The notes under the pieces were generated by a model. The model saw only the letters and a program-made list of their open reading frames with translations, was not told the DNA's origin and ran no database searches. DNA of 64,000 nucleotides from Pseudomonas sp. NFR16 (GTDB lineage: Bacteria; Pseudomonadota; Gammaproteobacteria; Pseudomonadales; Pseudomonadaceae): the NCBI RefSeq assembly GCF_900108875.1, contig NZ_FNYJ01000004.1, positions 232,807 to 296,806 on the forward strand, in the 5' to 3' direction. Positions 1 to 9,947 of this stretch are shown here, one piece after another (position 1 is the stretch's first letter; every line of letters begins with the position of its first letter). Made by a program: the position numbers and the translations under genes.

Positions 1-528
1 CTCAGCGCCTGCCAGACCGATCGGGTCAACCGTGACTTCGACGCACAGCGGGATTTCGGTGGCTATCGAACCTGGGCCTGGAAAGAACCCGGCCTGCAAT
101 ATCAACCGGACGATCCCCGCATCAAAAGCGACCTGACCGAACAGCGCATTCGCCAGTCGGTCGGCGAACAGCTCGACCAGCGCGGGCTGCGCATGGCGGC
201 ACCCGGCGCCCGTGCCGATGTACAGGTGCAGGCGTGGCTGATCGTCGAGAATCGCCAGCAAATGGTCACCACCAACTATGGCGGTGGCGGCTACTGGGGC
301 AATCCGTGGGGCGGTTACTGGGGCGGGCCAATCGGCTCCGAGACGCGTAACGTCGATTACAAGGTGTCGACGCTGCAGATCGACATGCTCGATGGCAAGG
401 ACGGCAAGCTGGTCTGGCGCGGCAGCACCGAACAAATCGTCAATGACGGCACCGCCAACCCGGCAGCGCGTGAGCTGGCGTTGCGCCAGACCGTGCAGAA
501 AATCCTCCAGCAATACCCGCCCAGATAG
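1..528 (+). CDS. DUF4136 family lipoprotein (5' end missing)
   Basis: The reading frame is open from the first base and ends at the TAG at 526-528, so the gene begins left of the window. The first visible residues are LSAC, a lipobox, so only the signal peptide is missing and the mature lipoprotein is complete (about 172 residues from the Cys). The next residues (Asp/Phe-rich start, then GGYRTWAWKEP) and the beta-rich C-terminal half fit the DUF4136 family of Gram-negative envelope lipoproteins. A Gly/Trp-rich stretch (about residues 95-110) is low in complexity. Function is unknown. The family call rests on pattern memory. Confidence 0.8.
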   Translation, partial: LSACQTDRVNRDFDAQRDFGGYRTWAWKEPGLQYQPDDPRIKSDLTEQRIRQSVGEQLDQRGLRMAAPGARADVQVQAWLIVENRQQMVTTNYGGGGYWGNPWGGYWGGPIGSETRNVDYKVSTLQIDMLDGKDGKLVWRGSTEQIVNDGTANPAARELALRQTVQKILQQYPPR

Positions 529-597
529 TCACAACCCTGACCAGTTGCACCTGACCACTCGAATCTGACCTGCGCAGCTCGCTGACGCCGCGCAGTG

Positions 598-2976
598 TCA
601 ATCCACCACGCTGAACTCTACCCGCGCCGTCTGCCCGCTCTCATCCAGGACGCTCAACTGATAGCGCCCCAGCCGGGTGAACGTGTGGCTGTAGCTGTCC
701 TGGTTCGCCGTGTCGCCAACCGGCGCGCCATCGATGAACCACCAGCGGCGACCCGTGCCGCCGAGCGCCGACAACTTCAGACGCAGCAATTGCTGACTGC
801 CAGCCGGCAAGCGCAACTGATCGCCCTCACGAACACCGACGATCGACAGCGCCGGCGCAAGGCTCAAACCCTGCGGCGGGCAGGCGGGATCACTGGCAGG
901 CAAGCGCGCCTCTCGCCGCTCGGCCTTGGGCAACCACGGTTCCAGCGCCGAAGGCCAGAGCGCGACCTCACGTGGCTGCGCCTGTGGACACCCGGCCGCG
1001 ACGCGCAGGCCGGCCGGGTTCACCCAGATTGTTTCCGTCAGGCCCAACCCCAGTGGCTGGTCGGTCGCTTGCAGCGTCGGCGGCGTCGTGCCGTCCAACG
1101 TCCACGCAAAACGCTGCCGTCGGCAGTTCGGATCGCTCTTGCTCATCGGCTGCCCCAGCGGCCAGCACACCGCCGCGACACCCACGCTCAACGGCACCGG
1201 CAACACCGGCGCAGCAATGTTGCGCTGAGCGTCGCGGTTAACCAGCAGGTCGTGAATCTGCAACATCATGGGTGCAGCCGAGGCGAGCCCGAACTGCCCC
1301 GGCACTGGTGTGCCGTCCGGTCTGCCAATCCAGACACCGATCAGAAATCTGGGGCCTACGCCGATCGACCACGCATCCCGAAAGCCATAACTGGTGCCGG
1401 TTTTCCACGCCAATTGAGGACGTTGTACGAGCGCTGCGTGCGGGTCCAGATCAGGGCGTGACTGACCGCTCAAAATGCGCCGGATGATCCAGGCCGCACC
1501 CGGCGACATCATGGGTCGGTCGCGCAGGCGATCGTCGGGCTGCAAGCGGATATCGGCACTGCGCCCTCCTCGCGCGAACACGCTGTAACCGCCCACCAGA
1601 TCTTCCAGACGACTGCCCGCGCCGCCGAGAATCAACGCGAGATTAGGCTCGGCCAGTGGCGGCAGGGTCAATGGCACGCCGCCGTTGCGCAGTTCGGCCG
1701 CAAAGCGCTTCGGGCCATAGGCTTCGAGCAGCTGAACCGCGGGCAGGTTGAGCGACATCGACAGCGCCGAACTGGCGGCGACGGGCCCGTTGAAACCTGA
1801 AGAAAAGTTGCCCGGCCGATAATCGCCGTATCGCCTCGGCACGTCCTGCAGAAGCGACTCAGAGTGGATCAGCCCGGCGTCCATGGCTTTGCCGTACAGG
1901 AAGGGTTTGAGCGTAGAGCCGGGCGAGCGCAGGGCACTGACCATGTCCACATGACCGAAGCGTCTGGCGTCGCCAATGTCCACTGAACCAACGTAGGCGC
2001 GCACCGCCATGTTCTGCGCCTCGACCACCAGGATCGCCGCCGAAGTCCGCTCAGGCAGCCGCGCACGCCAGCCCATCAACAGGTCTTCGAGCCTGCGCTG
2101 CAAGCCGGCGTCGAGCGTGGTCCGTATCAGCGGCGGACTGTCGGGTCGGTTCAAGCGACGGGCCAGCAGCGGCGCCAGACTCGGCTCCTGCCGCGGCGCC
2201 AGCAGCAAGGGTTCTTCGAGCGCCTCGTCGATCGCCTGCTGCGGCCAGGTGCCAAAGTCGGCCAGACGTCTGAGCACCTTGTCCCGCGCGGCCTGCGCAC
2301 GTTGCGGATGCCGATCGGGGCGCAGCCGGCTCGGCGCCTGTGGCAACACGGCCAGCAGGGCGGCATCGGCGCGGGTCAATTGCCGGGACGATTTGCCAAG
2401 GTACGCCCAGCTCGCCGCGGCGACGCCCTGCAAGGTACCGCCGAAAGGTGCGCGATTGAGATACAGCAGCAGAATGTCCTGCTTGGACAGATGCCACTCC
2501 AGCTGCGCAGTACGCCATAACTGGCGCAACTTGCCGGGTAACGTGCGTGAATGTGGATCGAGCAGCCGGGCGACTTGCATCGACAGCGTGCTGCCGCCAG
2601 ACACCACGTGACCGCCGCTGAGGTTCTGCCAGGTCGCCCGCGCCAGCGCCATCGGGTTCACGCCCGGATGCTGGTAGAACCAGCGGTCTTCGTAGGTCAA
2701 CAGCGCCTCAAGGTAATACGGCGAGACCTGATCGATCGTCACCGGATAGCGCCAGACGCCGTTGGCATCGGCAAAACGCCACAGGGGCGTGCCGTCTTCA
2801 GCCAGCACCACGCGCGCCAGATCGTCCCTGGGCAGCGGCAGCGGCCAGATGCGGTCAGCGAGCCAGAGCAGCAGACACACCAGCAAAAACCCTGCAACGG
2901 TCCACCGCAGTAGGCGGCGAGAGGCCAGCCAGAGACTCTGCGTCCTGCAGCCGTTCACAAGAAATCCGCGCTTCAT
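598..2976 (-). CDS. pbpC: Penicillin-binding protein 1C, bifunctional glycosyltransferase/transpeptidase
   Basis: A 792-residue class A penicillin-binding protein that polymerises and cross-links peptidoglycan in the periplasm. A cytoplasmic Arg-rich start and one membrane segment (about 25-42) precede the glycosyltransferase domain, with catalytic Glu96 in YEDRWFYQHPG and the GGSTLSMQ motif near 127-134. The transpeptidase domain has Ser354 in STLK, SLN at 408-410 and KTGTS at 525-529. The C-terminal 90 residues resemble the BiPBP_C domain typical of PbpC (E. coli 770 residues). In many bacteria pbpC sits beside an alpha-2-macroglobulin gene, as here (3538-8460), though the two are separated by an opposing small gene. 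The pairing is thought to link wall repair with protease trapping. Confidence 0.95.
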   Translation of the reverse strand: MKRGFLVNGCRTQSLWLASRRLLRWTVAGFLLVCLLLWLADRIWPLPLPRDDLARVVLAEDGTPLWRFADANGVWRYPVTIDQVSPYYLEALLTYEDRWFYQHPGVNPMALARATWQNLSGGHVVSGGSTLSMQVARLLDPHSRTLPGKLRQLWRTAQLEWHLSKQDILLLYLNRAPFGGTLQGVAAASWAYLGKSSRQLTRADAALLAVLPQAPSRLRPDRHPQRAQAARDKVLRRLADFGTWPQQAIDEALEEPLLLAPRQEPSLAPLLARRLNRPDSPPLIRTTLDAGLQRRLEDLLMGWRARLPERTSAAILVVEAQNMAVRAYVGSVDIGDARRFGHVDMVSALRSPGSTLKPFLYGKAMDAGLIHSESLLQDVPRRYGDYRPGNFSSGFNGPVAASSALSMSLNLPAVQLLEAYGPKRFAAELRNGGVPLTLPPLAEPNLALILGGAGSRLEDLVGGYSVFARGGRSADIRLQPDDRLRDRPMMSPGAAWIIRRILSGQSRPDLDPHAALVQRPQLAWKTGTSYGFRDAWSIGVGPRFLIGVWIGRPDGTPVPGQFGLASAAPMMLQIHDLLVNRDAQRNIAAPVLPVPLSVGVAAVCWPLGQPMSKSDPNCRRQRFAWTLDGTTPPTLQATDQPLGLGLTETIWVNPAGLRVAAGCPQAQPREVALWPSALEPWLPKAERREARLPASDPACPPQGLSLAPALSIVGVREGDQLRLPAGSQQLLRLKLSALGGTGRRWWFIDGAPVGDTANQDSYSHTFTRLGRYQLSVLDESGQTARVEFSVVD

Positions 2977-3074
2977 GCCCGACTGCCTTTATGCTTCACG
3001 GAACTCGCCACGGGCAGGAACGGCCAAAGCGAACAGTCCTTGTTTCGATCCCTCTTTTTCATCAGGAAGCAGAT

Positions 3075-3368
3075 ATGCAGGTAGAAAGCGTTTTCGAATG
3101 GCTCGGCCAGGTAATCGGTGCCGTGATCCGCTTCGTCGTCGACGGGCTCAGCTGGTTGTTCAACATGTTCACTCATGCCGGTGGCAATTTTGTCGAAGGA
3201 TTGTCGCGTACGCTTGGCATGGACACGTCGCTGATCAGCATCGTTGCGCTGATCATCGGTCTGATGCTGCTTTACTCGGCCATTCGCGCCTTCATGCGCG
3301 CCTCGATCATCATGGGGATCATCTGGCTGTTTCTGGGGCTGTGGCTGCTGAGCTGGATTATTCATTGA
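3075..3368 (+). CDS. Small membrane protein, unknown function
   Basis: A 97-residue protein starting at ATG 3075, with AGGA about 7 bases upstream. It has two or three hydrophobic segments: an amphipathic start (about 8-35), then strongly hydrophobic stretches at about 53-70 and 75-95, ending in SWIIH. I recognise no domain. It lies on the opposite strand between pbpC and the alpha-2-macroglobulin gene and is divergent from pbpC with a 98-base gap, so the two may share a promoter region. The clear ribosome site, hydrophobic pattern and tight fit between neighbours support a real gene; the function is open. Confidence 0.7.
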   Translation: MQVESVFEWLGQVIGAVIRFVVDGLSWLFNMFTHAGGNFVEGLSRTLGMDTSLISIVALIIGLMLLYSAIRAFMRASIIMGIIWLFLGLWLLSWIIH

Positions 3369-3390
3369 TCAACAGATTTGCCCAGCAGGC

Positions 3391-3518
3391 GCGTGGCTCG
3401 TCCCGCGATCTGCCGGGAACCGGCAGCACAACCTGCACCTGGGGTCTGTCTGAGACTTCGCATTCACAGGGTTACGGCGACTTCGTCGCCGATCGCGGGA
3501 CAAGCCACGCTCCAACAG
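3391..3518. repeat. REP-type inverted repeat (family A, degenerate)
   Basis: Two arms in opposite orientation, GCTCGTCCCGCGATC near 3396-3410 and GATCGCGGGACAAGC near 3491-3505, are separated by about 80 bases. The right arm continues into CACGCTCC, as in the copies at 48117 and 53565. It fills the gap between two convergent genes, a usual site for Pseudomonas REP/REPIN elements. The left arm has lost the usual outer GTAGGAG. Confidence 0.8.
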
Positions 3519-3537
3519 AACATTGCATCTGCGCGTC

Positions 3538-6500
3538 TTACTTCTTCCCTTTTACCACCAACTGAGCAGGCGCATCGCCCAGTGCTTGCCAGTTTGGCCG
3601 GTACATCGACTCCACTTGCGGCGGCGGCACACGGTAGGTGCCCGGTGTCACGGCTCGCGCCAGGTACAGCAAGTGAACGGTATTGAATCCCTGCAGGTCC
3701 ACCGCCGCAACGTAACGATCGCCACGGAACTCCTGATGCTTGACCCCGGCATTCTCCATGGACTCACGCCATTGCTTCACTGAATCGCTGGCGTCCTCGA
3801 GGCTGGCGGAGCTTTGCGCAAGATTCTGGTTCTCGATCTCAAGACCTGCCGGCAGCAGGTCCACGACCAGCGCATCCGGCACACGCTCCTTGGCTTTGAC
3901 TTCCAGATGCACCAGCACCAGCTCACCGCTTTTCAGCGCGTTGAGGTTCAGCGCTTCGCCATCCATGCCCAGGTACTCGCGACGGATGCCCAGGTTCTCC
4001 CCGCCCGCGACCGGAGGCTGGGACGGATAGCCGGAAATCGTCATCTGCTGATAGAGCGTCTGACTGCCGCCGTTCTGCACGGTCAGCGGCGACGCCAGCA
4101 CCGAACTGTCGAGTTTGACGCCAGGCTGGTCGTTGCTCAGCTCACGATTGTTGCTGCCGCTGTTCAGCGTCGCGGCCCACTGGCCTTCCGGCTTGCCGAG
4201 CAGATCACGCCCGGCGAGGAACAGCGAGTTGCGCTCCTGGGTTGACAGATAGCGGCTGGCGGCAACCTGATCGGACAGTGCGAATAGCCGCTCCTCGACC
4301 TTGTCGGACGCCAGCTTGTTTTCCTCAAGCAACGCCAGAATCAGCGCCTGATCACGCAGTGGGCTGCCATAGTCGGCCAGCCAGTCATCGGCCTTGCGCC
4401 CCGCCGCCAGACCGGCCATCAATGCCTGATCGGCGCGCGGTTTGTCGCCCATTTTTTCCAGCGCGATAGACAGCTGCACCAGTGGCAAGCCCGAACGGGC
4501 GTCCGTACGGCGCTCGAACAGGCTGCGCAACGCACCCAGCGGCGCCTGCTGGCTGCGCGACAGAACAAGGCCAGCGTAGGCCTGCACCGCGAAGCGGGTG
4601 TGGTCGGCATTTTCGCTGTAATTGACCTCGATCTGATTGCGCTCTTGCAGATAACGCAGCAGGCGCTCGTTGGCCTTCTTCAGGGCGTCCGGCGGCACTG
4701 CGTAGCCTTGATCGCGAGCCCGCAGCAGGAAATCGGTGACGTAAGCCGTGAGCCAGTATTCCTCTTCGCCGTCCGCGCCCCACAAGCCGAAGCTGCCGTT
4801 GTAGCGCTGCATGCCGAGCAGGCGCTCGATGCCAAGCTCGATCTTGCGTTTGCGCTCGGCATCGGACTCACCTTCCAGACCAAGGCGTTTGAGCGTCGCG
4901 GCATCCGCGTACAGTGCCGGGTACAGGCCGCTTGTGGTCTGTTCCAGACACCCGTAGGGATACGCCTTGAGGGCGCGGATCTGCTCACCGAGGTTCAGCG
5001 GCGGACGACTGGACACCGACAGCAAGGCTTCGCGCCCTGCTGGTTCGAACGCGTCGAGTGCGCCTTCCGGCAAGCTCCAGGCCTGATCTTTGAGCACGGC
5101 GCGATACTGCCTGAGCATTGCCGGGTATGCAGGCCGCACACCCAGGGTCCATTCGCGGGTAAACGCCGGCAGGTTCTCGCCCGGCAGATCCAGCCCGTTG
5201 ACAGTGACTCTGATCACGCCCTGGCCGAAACCGCCCTGGGCCTTCACCGGAATCTGCAACGTCGTGCGCTGCCCCTGACTCAGGCTCAGCGCCTTGCTGC
5301 CATCGCCGTCGGCAAGACTCAACTGACCGTCGACAGTCACCTGTACGTTGAGCTTCTGAGCCTTGCCGGACAGATTCGACAGGTCCAGCGCGAGCTTGGT
5401 CTGGTCGCCGCCCGCCAGGAATCGCGGCGCTGAAAGCTCGGCAATCAACGGCGCTGCGACCACTGTTTTAGCCTCAGCCATGCCGTAGCGTTCGTCGGTC
5501 CAGGCCTGCGCCATGATCCGCAGCTCGCCATTGAAGTCGGGAATATCGACGCTCACTTCGGCGTCGCCTTGCTCGTTCAGCGTCACGGGCGCGCTTTGCA
5601 GCGCGACGATGGTCACGCTGGTTTCGGGGCGCTTGCCGCCCTTGGCAAGGGCAGCGTCGCCGCCGAACGCCAGACTCGCCAGACGATTGCGACCGGCTTC
5701 GATCAGTTGGCCGTAGACATCCAGTTGGTCGGCGCCATACGCCTTGCGCCCGAACAGGCTGGCGAACGGATCCGGCGTGGCGTATTCGGTGATATTGAGA
5801 ATGCCGACGTCCACCGCTGCAACCAGCACGTGCACATCCCTGGGAACCGAGCCATCGGCGTTCTTCGCGTTAACCTTGAGTTTCAGCGGCTGCTTGGGCC
5901 GCATCTTCTCAGGCGCGGTGATACTGACTGCCAGCTTGCGCTGCGAACGGTCCAGCGGCAGGTGCAGGACACCCACGGCGCGCTTGGGCGTGACGTTGGC
6001 CTTGCGCTCGCCGGGACGCACCACCAGGGCGCTGACGTACAGGTCATGCCGCGCCCATTTCTTGTCCAGCGGAACATCGAAGGCCTTGCCTTCAGCCGGC
6101 ACGTCGATCTCTTGCCACCACAGCGGGCCTTCGCTTGACTCGACCAACAGGTAGCCTTTGCCGGCAGCGGGTGGCGTCACTGTCACCTTCGCGGTGTCGC
6201 CGTCGGCGTAGGCCGGTTTGTCCAGCGCCAGCTTGACCTGATCAGGCCGCACTGCGCCGCCTTCGGCATTGTCCTGCCAGCGATAACCGGCCCAGAACCG
6301 CACGCTGCTGATCAACCCGGTGGCCGGATCCTCGACTTCAACGCGATACGGGCCCCACTCCACCGGGAAACTGATCTTCGCCGTCGAGTCCTTCTTCACG
6401 CTGAGGGTCTCTTCGGAAAGATTGAGGAATTTCTCGTTGTAGTGATAGCTCCAGCCATCGCTGTCGGAATAATTCCAGTAGTAGTCCCGACGCTCACGCA

Positions 6501-8460
6501 CCAGGCGCACCTTGAGGTTGTCGGCAGCCAGTTTGTGCCCTTGGGCATCGGCCATCAGCACCTCGAACTCCACCGGGCCGTCACCGTCGGTGGCCTCACC
6601 GTCGAACAGCCCGCGCAGGCCCGGCATGGTTTCAGCCGGCCAGACCGGCTGAGTCAGGCGCCGGGTGATCGGCCGACCGCCCGACTCCTGCAGGCTGGCT
6701 TGCAGCACCAGTTCCAGCGGCGAGCGGGCCTTGGCCCACTGGCTGTCGATACTCAGATCGAGCTTGCCGTTGGCGTCCAGCGTGCTGTCTTCGATCTCGA
6801 GATCCTGCTTGAGGTCTTCTTCGGTCACGGAACCGAACTGATAACCCGGCAGCGCCGGAACAGCCTCACGTAGCGGCCGCACGTAAAGTTGGCCGGTCAA
6901 CCGGTTGCCCGATGCGGGTGCACCGTAGAGATAGCGACCATTAATGGCGACGTCCAGCGGCGCGTCAGGCGTCAACGGCGTTTCGCTGCCCTTGAGCTCC
7001 AGCGCCATACGCTCTGGCAGAAAATCCTCAACCTGGAACTCGTAAAGCTGCGGCTTGCCGTCACCCAGATCGAAGACCAGTTGCCAGCGACCCGTCGGGG
7101 CCTCCTCCGACAACTGCAGTTGGTATTGATACAGTCCGGAAGGATCGGCGTCCCACACGAACTTGCGACTGACCTGCTCATCCGGACGACGCACTTCCAC
7201 TGTGATCGGCTGCGGTTTCACACTTTTGCCGTCGCTGTCGCGCAGCAGGCCGTTGAGCAGCACCACTTCGCCTGGCCGATACAGGTCGCGCGGGCCAAAG
7301 ATGAAGAACTGCAACGGGTGGGCCTGCGGGCCGGTGATATCGAATTCGGCCAGGTCCAGCGCAGCGGTGTTCAGACGCAACAGGCTGGTCTGCTCGCCCT
7401 GATGAGCGAGCAGCACTTGAGCCTTGGCGGGCAGCGGCAGTTCAGCATGTCCTGCGTTGTCAGTCTTGCCCTGGCCGACCACCCGGCCTTTGTCGTCGTA
7501 GAGTTCCAGATCGACGCCGCCAAGCGCCTTGCCGCCTTCGAGCGCCTGAGTGAAGACGTCCACCCGGTTGGCGTAGCGATGCGCCGACAAGCCGATATCG
7601 CTGAGCGTGAACAGCGTCGCGGGCTGGGAATAGTGGTAAGTGCCCGACGCGCGCATCACTGCCAGATAGACCCCGGGCTGCTGCAGTTGCTTGAGGCCCG
7701 CGATCGGCAGCAACACCGTTTCGCGGGTGTTGCGGGCGGGATTGAGGTCGAACCGGCCGCCGTAAACCAGATCTGCCATGGGCAGCAGCTCCTGGGACTC
7801 GTAACTCTGCAGGCTGGACGAACCTTCCCACGCACTCAGGAATGCAGGCAGTGAATCGGGCTTGATGCGAAAGAATTCAACGTCCACTTTGTCGACGTTC
7901 AGCGCGATCACTGGCAGCCCTTCCGCCAGGCGCGTCGGCAGCAGACTGCCGCGGCTGGCAAATCCGACCGTGGCTTGCAGATCGGACGTCTCGAGCCGGG
8001 CCGAATACTCGGCAGCCAGCGCGTTGTTGTTCACGGCCACCAAGCCAGCATCGATCGTCAGCACCAGCTTGCGCTTGGGCTCCAGGTGCCGCAGTCGCAA
8101 CTCCATCAGGTTGTCGGACAGCTCCCATGCGCCATCCACTTTGCCGTCCTTGCTGTCGACCAGGTGCACCTTTTCGGCAAATTTCTGATCCGGATTCAGG
8201 GGCACCGAGAAACTCAAGGAAAGCGTGCTGGCGCCGTCGAGCTGGACTTCCGAGACATCGACGACGGTCAGCTCGCGTCCGGCGTAACGCTTGCTCAGCG
8301 CAGGAAGGTCGACAGCAGGTTTGGGTTTCGCCGTCTCGACCGCCGCTGCTTGAGGGGCCGCAGGCTGGGCCGGGGCAGGTGCGGGTTTATCGGACGTGGA
8401 GGAATCGCAGGCACTGAGCAGTACCAGCGCGCAGGCCAGGAACAATCCTTTGTTAAGCAT
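3538..8460 (-). CDS. yfhM: Alpha-2-macroglobulin family lipoprotein (YfhM type)
   Basis: A 1640-residue bacterial alpha-2-macroglobulin, close in length to E. coli YfhM (1653). The N-terminus is a lipoprotein signal with lipobox LSAC (Cys at residue 18), so the protein is lipid-anchored and acts in the periplasm, trapping foreign proteases. After the MG-domain array, the thioester motif is intact: CLEQ with Cys1171, in the context YPYGCLEQ. A helical alpha-6/alpha-6 thioester domain and a receptor-binding-like end follow. Residue 19 is Asp, just after the lipidated Cys; in enterobacteria that favours inner-membrane retention, but Pseudomonas sorting rules differ. It is read in the same direction as pbpC. 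Confidence 0.95.
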   Translation of the reverse strand: MLNKGLFLACALVLLSACDSSTSDKPAPAPAQPAAPQAAAVETAKPKPAVDLPALSKRYAGRELTVVDVSEVQLDGASTLSLSFSVPLNPDQKFAEKVHLVDSKDGKVDGAWELSDNLMELRLRHLEPKRKLVLTIDAGLVAVNNNALAAEYSARLETSDLQATVGFASRGSLLPTRLAEGLPVIALNVDKVDVEFFRIKPDSLPAFLSAWEGSSSLQSYESQELLPMADLVYGGRFDLNPARNTRETVLLPIAGLKQLQQPGVYLAVMRASGTYHYSQPATLFTLSDIGLSAHRYANRVDVFTQALEGGKALGGVDLELYDDKGRVVGQGKTDNAGHAELPLPAKAQVLLAHQGEQTSLLRLNTAALDLAEFDITGPQAHPLQFFIFGPRDLYRPGEVVLLNGLLRDSDGKSVKPQPITVEVRRPDEQVSRKFVWDADPSGLYQYQLQLSEEAPTGRWQLVFDLGDGKPQLYEFQVEDFLPERMALELKGSETPLTPDAPLDVAINGRYLYGAPASGNRLTGQLYVRPLREAVPALPGYQFGSVTEEDLKQDLEIEDSTLDANGKLDLSIDSQWAKARSPLELVLQASLQESGGRPITRRLTQPVWPAETMPGLRGLFDGEATDGDGPVEFEVLMADAQGHKLAADNLKVRLVRERRDYYWNYSDSDGWSYHYNEKFLNLSEETLSVKKDSTAKISFPVEWGPYRVEVEDPATGLISSVRFWAGYRWQDNAEGGAVRPDQVKLALDKPAYADGDTAKVTVTPPAAGKGYLLVESSEGPLWWQEIDVPAEGKAFDVPLDKKWARHDLYVSALVVRPGERKANVTPKRAVGVLHLPLDRSQRKLAVSITAPEKMRPKQPLKLKVNAKNADGSVPRDVHVLVAAVDVGILNITEYATPDPFASLFGRKAYGADQLDVYGQLIEAGRNRLASLAFGGDAALAKGGKRPETSVTIVALQSAPVTLNEQGDAEVSVDIPDFNGELRIMAQAWTDERYGMAEAKTVVAAPLIAELSAPRFLAGGDQTKLALDLSNLSGKAQKLNVQVTVDGQLSLADGDGSKALSLSQGQRTTLQIPVKAQGGFGQGVIRVTVNGLDLPGENLPAFTREWTLGVRPAYPAMLRQYRAVLKDQAWSLPEGALDAFEPAGREALLSVSSRPPLNLGEQIRALKAYPYGCLEQTTSGLYPALYADAATLKRLGLEGESDAERKRKIELGIERLLGMQRYNGSFGLWGADGEEEYWLTAYVTDFLLRARDQGYAVPPDALKKANERLLRYLQERNQIEVNYSENADHTRFAVQAYAGLVLSRSQQAPLGALRSLFERRTDARSGLPLVQLSIALEKMGDKPRADQALMAGLAAGRKADDWLADYGSPLRDQALILALLEENKLASDKVEERLFALSDQVAASRYLSTQERNSLFLAGRDLLGKPEGQWAATLNSGSNNRELSNDQPGVKLDSSVLASPLTVQNGGSQTLYQQMTISGYPSQPPVAGGENLGIRREYLGMDGEALNLNALKSGELVLVHLEVKAKERVPDALVVDLLPAGLEIENQNLAQSSASLEDASDSVKQWRESMENAGVKHQEFRGDRYVAAVDLQGFNTVHLLYLARAVTPGTYRVPPPQVESMYRPNWQALGDAPAQLVVKGKK

Positions 8461-8609
8461 GAGGCACTCATTGGGCGGCAGTGATGAGGGAGCAGAAGTT
8501 ATAGCACCGCAATCCTGTTCGTGAAGCGCGGCGCGGGAATAGACCGTGGCTTTGTGCGTTTGTTCTCATGCCAGTCGGCTTACAATGCCGGCCTTCTGCG
8601 GGAGTCTTC

Positions 8610-9947
8610 ATGTCCAATTTCATCACTGACTGGCGCGACCGCGTCACTCACCGACAGGTGTGGGCGCTGGCGGCGCCCATGATTCTGTCGAATATATCGG
8701 TGCCACTGGTTTCGCTGGTGGACAGCACAGTGATCGGCCATCTGCCGCACGCTCATCAACTGGGTGCCGTGGCGGTGGGCGGTACCTTGTACAGCTTTCT
8801 GGCCTGGGCCATGGGCTTTCTGCGCATGGGCACCACCGGATTCGCTGCGCAGGCTGCAGGCCGCAACGACGGCGCGGCGCTGCGCCAGGTCCTGCTGCAA
8901 GGGCTGCTGCTGGCGATGGGGTTCGCTGTTCTGCTGGGTCTGATCGGTTTGCCATTCCAGCATCTGGCGCTCGGAATGATGCAGCCCTCGTCCGACCTTG
9001 ACGACCTGACCCGCGAGTTCTTCCACACGCGCCTGTTCGGCCTGCCGGCTGCACTGGCCAGCTATGCGCTGGTCGGCTGGTTCCTCGGCCTGCAAAACGC
9101 GCGGGCGCCGCTGGTAATTCTGCTCACCACCAACGCGGTCAACATCGCCCTGAACCTGTGGTTCGTCATCGGACTGGACTGGGGCGTCGTCGGCAGCGCG
9201 CGGGCGTCGGTGCTGGCCGAGTGGATCGGCGCGCTGCTCGGCCTGGCGCTGACACACAAGGGGCTGCGCGACTATCCGGGGCAACTGGCGCTGTCGGCCC
9301 TCAAGCGTTGGCAAAGCTGGCGGCCCCTGCTGGCGGTGAACCGCGACATCTTCATTCGCAGCCTGGTGCTGCAATCGGTGTTCTTCCTGGTCACGGTGCA
9401 GGGTGCGCGGCTGGGTGATGCGACCGTGGCCGCCAACGCGCTGCTGCTCAACGGGCTACTGGTGATGGCCCACGCACTGGACGGCCTGGCCCATGCGGTG
9501 GAAGCGCTTTGCGGACACGCCATAGGGGCGAAGGATCGGGATGCGCTGCGTCGCTCGCTGAATGTCGCCGGTGGCTGGTCGTTGATCTGCAGTGTTGCCT
9601 TCGCGGTGATTTTTCTGTTTACCGGGCACCTGTTCGTCGAGATGCAGACCAACATCGAAGCCGTGCGTCAGATCGCCTTCATTTACCTGCCGTATCTGGC
9701 CGTATTGCCGCTGCTGGCCGTCTGGAGTTACCTGCTGGACGGCCTGTTCATCGGCGCCACCCGCGCCCGGGAAATGCGCAATGCGATGCTGGTCACCGCA
9801 GCGCTGACCGTCCCGTTCGCCTGGATGGCGAGCGGCTTCGGCAATCACGGGCTGTGGCTGGCTTTCCTGCTGTTCATGACGCTGCGTGCGCTGACGCTGG
9901 GGTACATTGCCAGACGCCTGAACCGCAGCGGCGGATGGTTCGATTAA
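8610..9947 (+). CDS. dinF: MATE family efflux transporter (DinF type)
   Basis: A 445-residue multidrug and toxic compound extrusion transporter with about 12 membrane segments, expected to export cationic or toxic compounds by sodium or proton antiport. The start is set at ATG 8610 (MSNFITDW), with GGGAG about 5 bases upstream. An in-frame ATG at 8568 would add 14 residues but has no good ribosome site. Early residues WALAAPMILSNISVPLV and the following segment match the DinF branch, whose first helix has a conserved Pro and Asn. The last four bases overlap the stop of the convergent VgrG-like gene. The substrate cannot be read from the sequence. Confidence 0.88.
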   Translation: MSNFITDWRDRVTHRQVWALAAPMILSNISVPLVSLVDSTVIGHLPHAHQLGAVAVGGTLYSFLAWAMGFLRMGTTGFAAQAAGRNDGAALRQVLLQGLLLAMGFAVLLGLIGLPFQHLALGMMQPSSDLDDLTREFFHTRLFGLPAALASYALVGWFLGLQNARAPLVILLTTNAVNIALNLWFVIGLDWGVVGSARASVLAEWIGALLGLALTHKGLRDYPGQLALSALKRWQSWRPLLAVNRDIFIRSLVLQSVFFLVTVQGARLGDATVAANALLLNGLLVMAHALDGLAHAVEALCGHAIGAKDRDALRRSLNVAGGWSLICSVAFAVIFLFTGHLFVEMQTNIEAVRQIAFIYLPYLAVLPLLAVWSYLLDGLFIGATRAREMRNAMLVTAALTVPFAWMASGFGNHGLWLAFLLFMTLRALTLGYIARRLNRSGGWFD

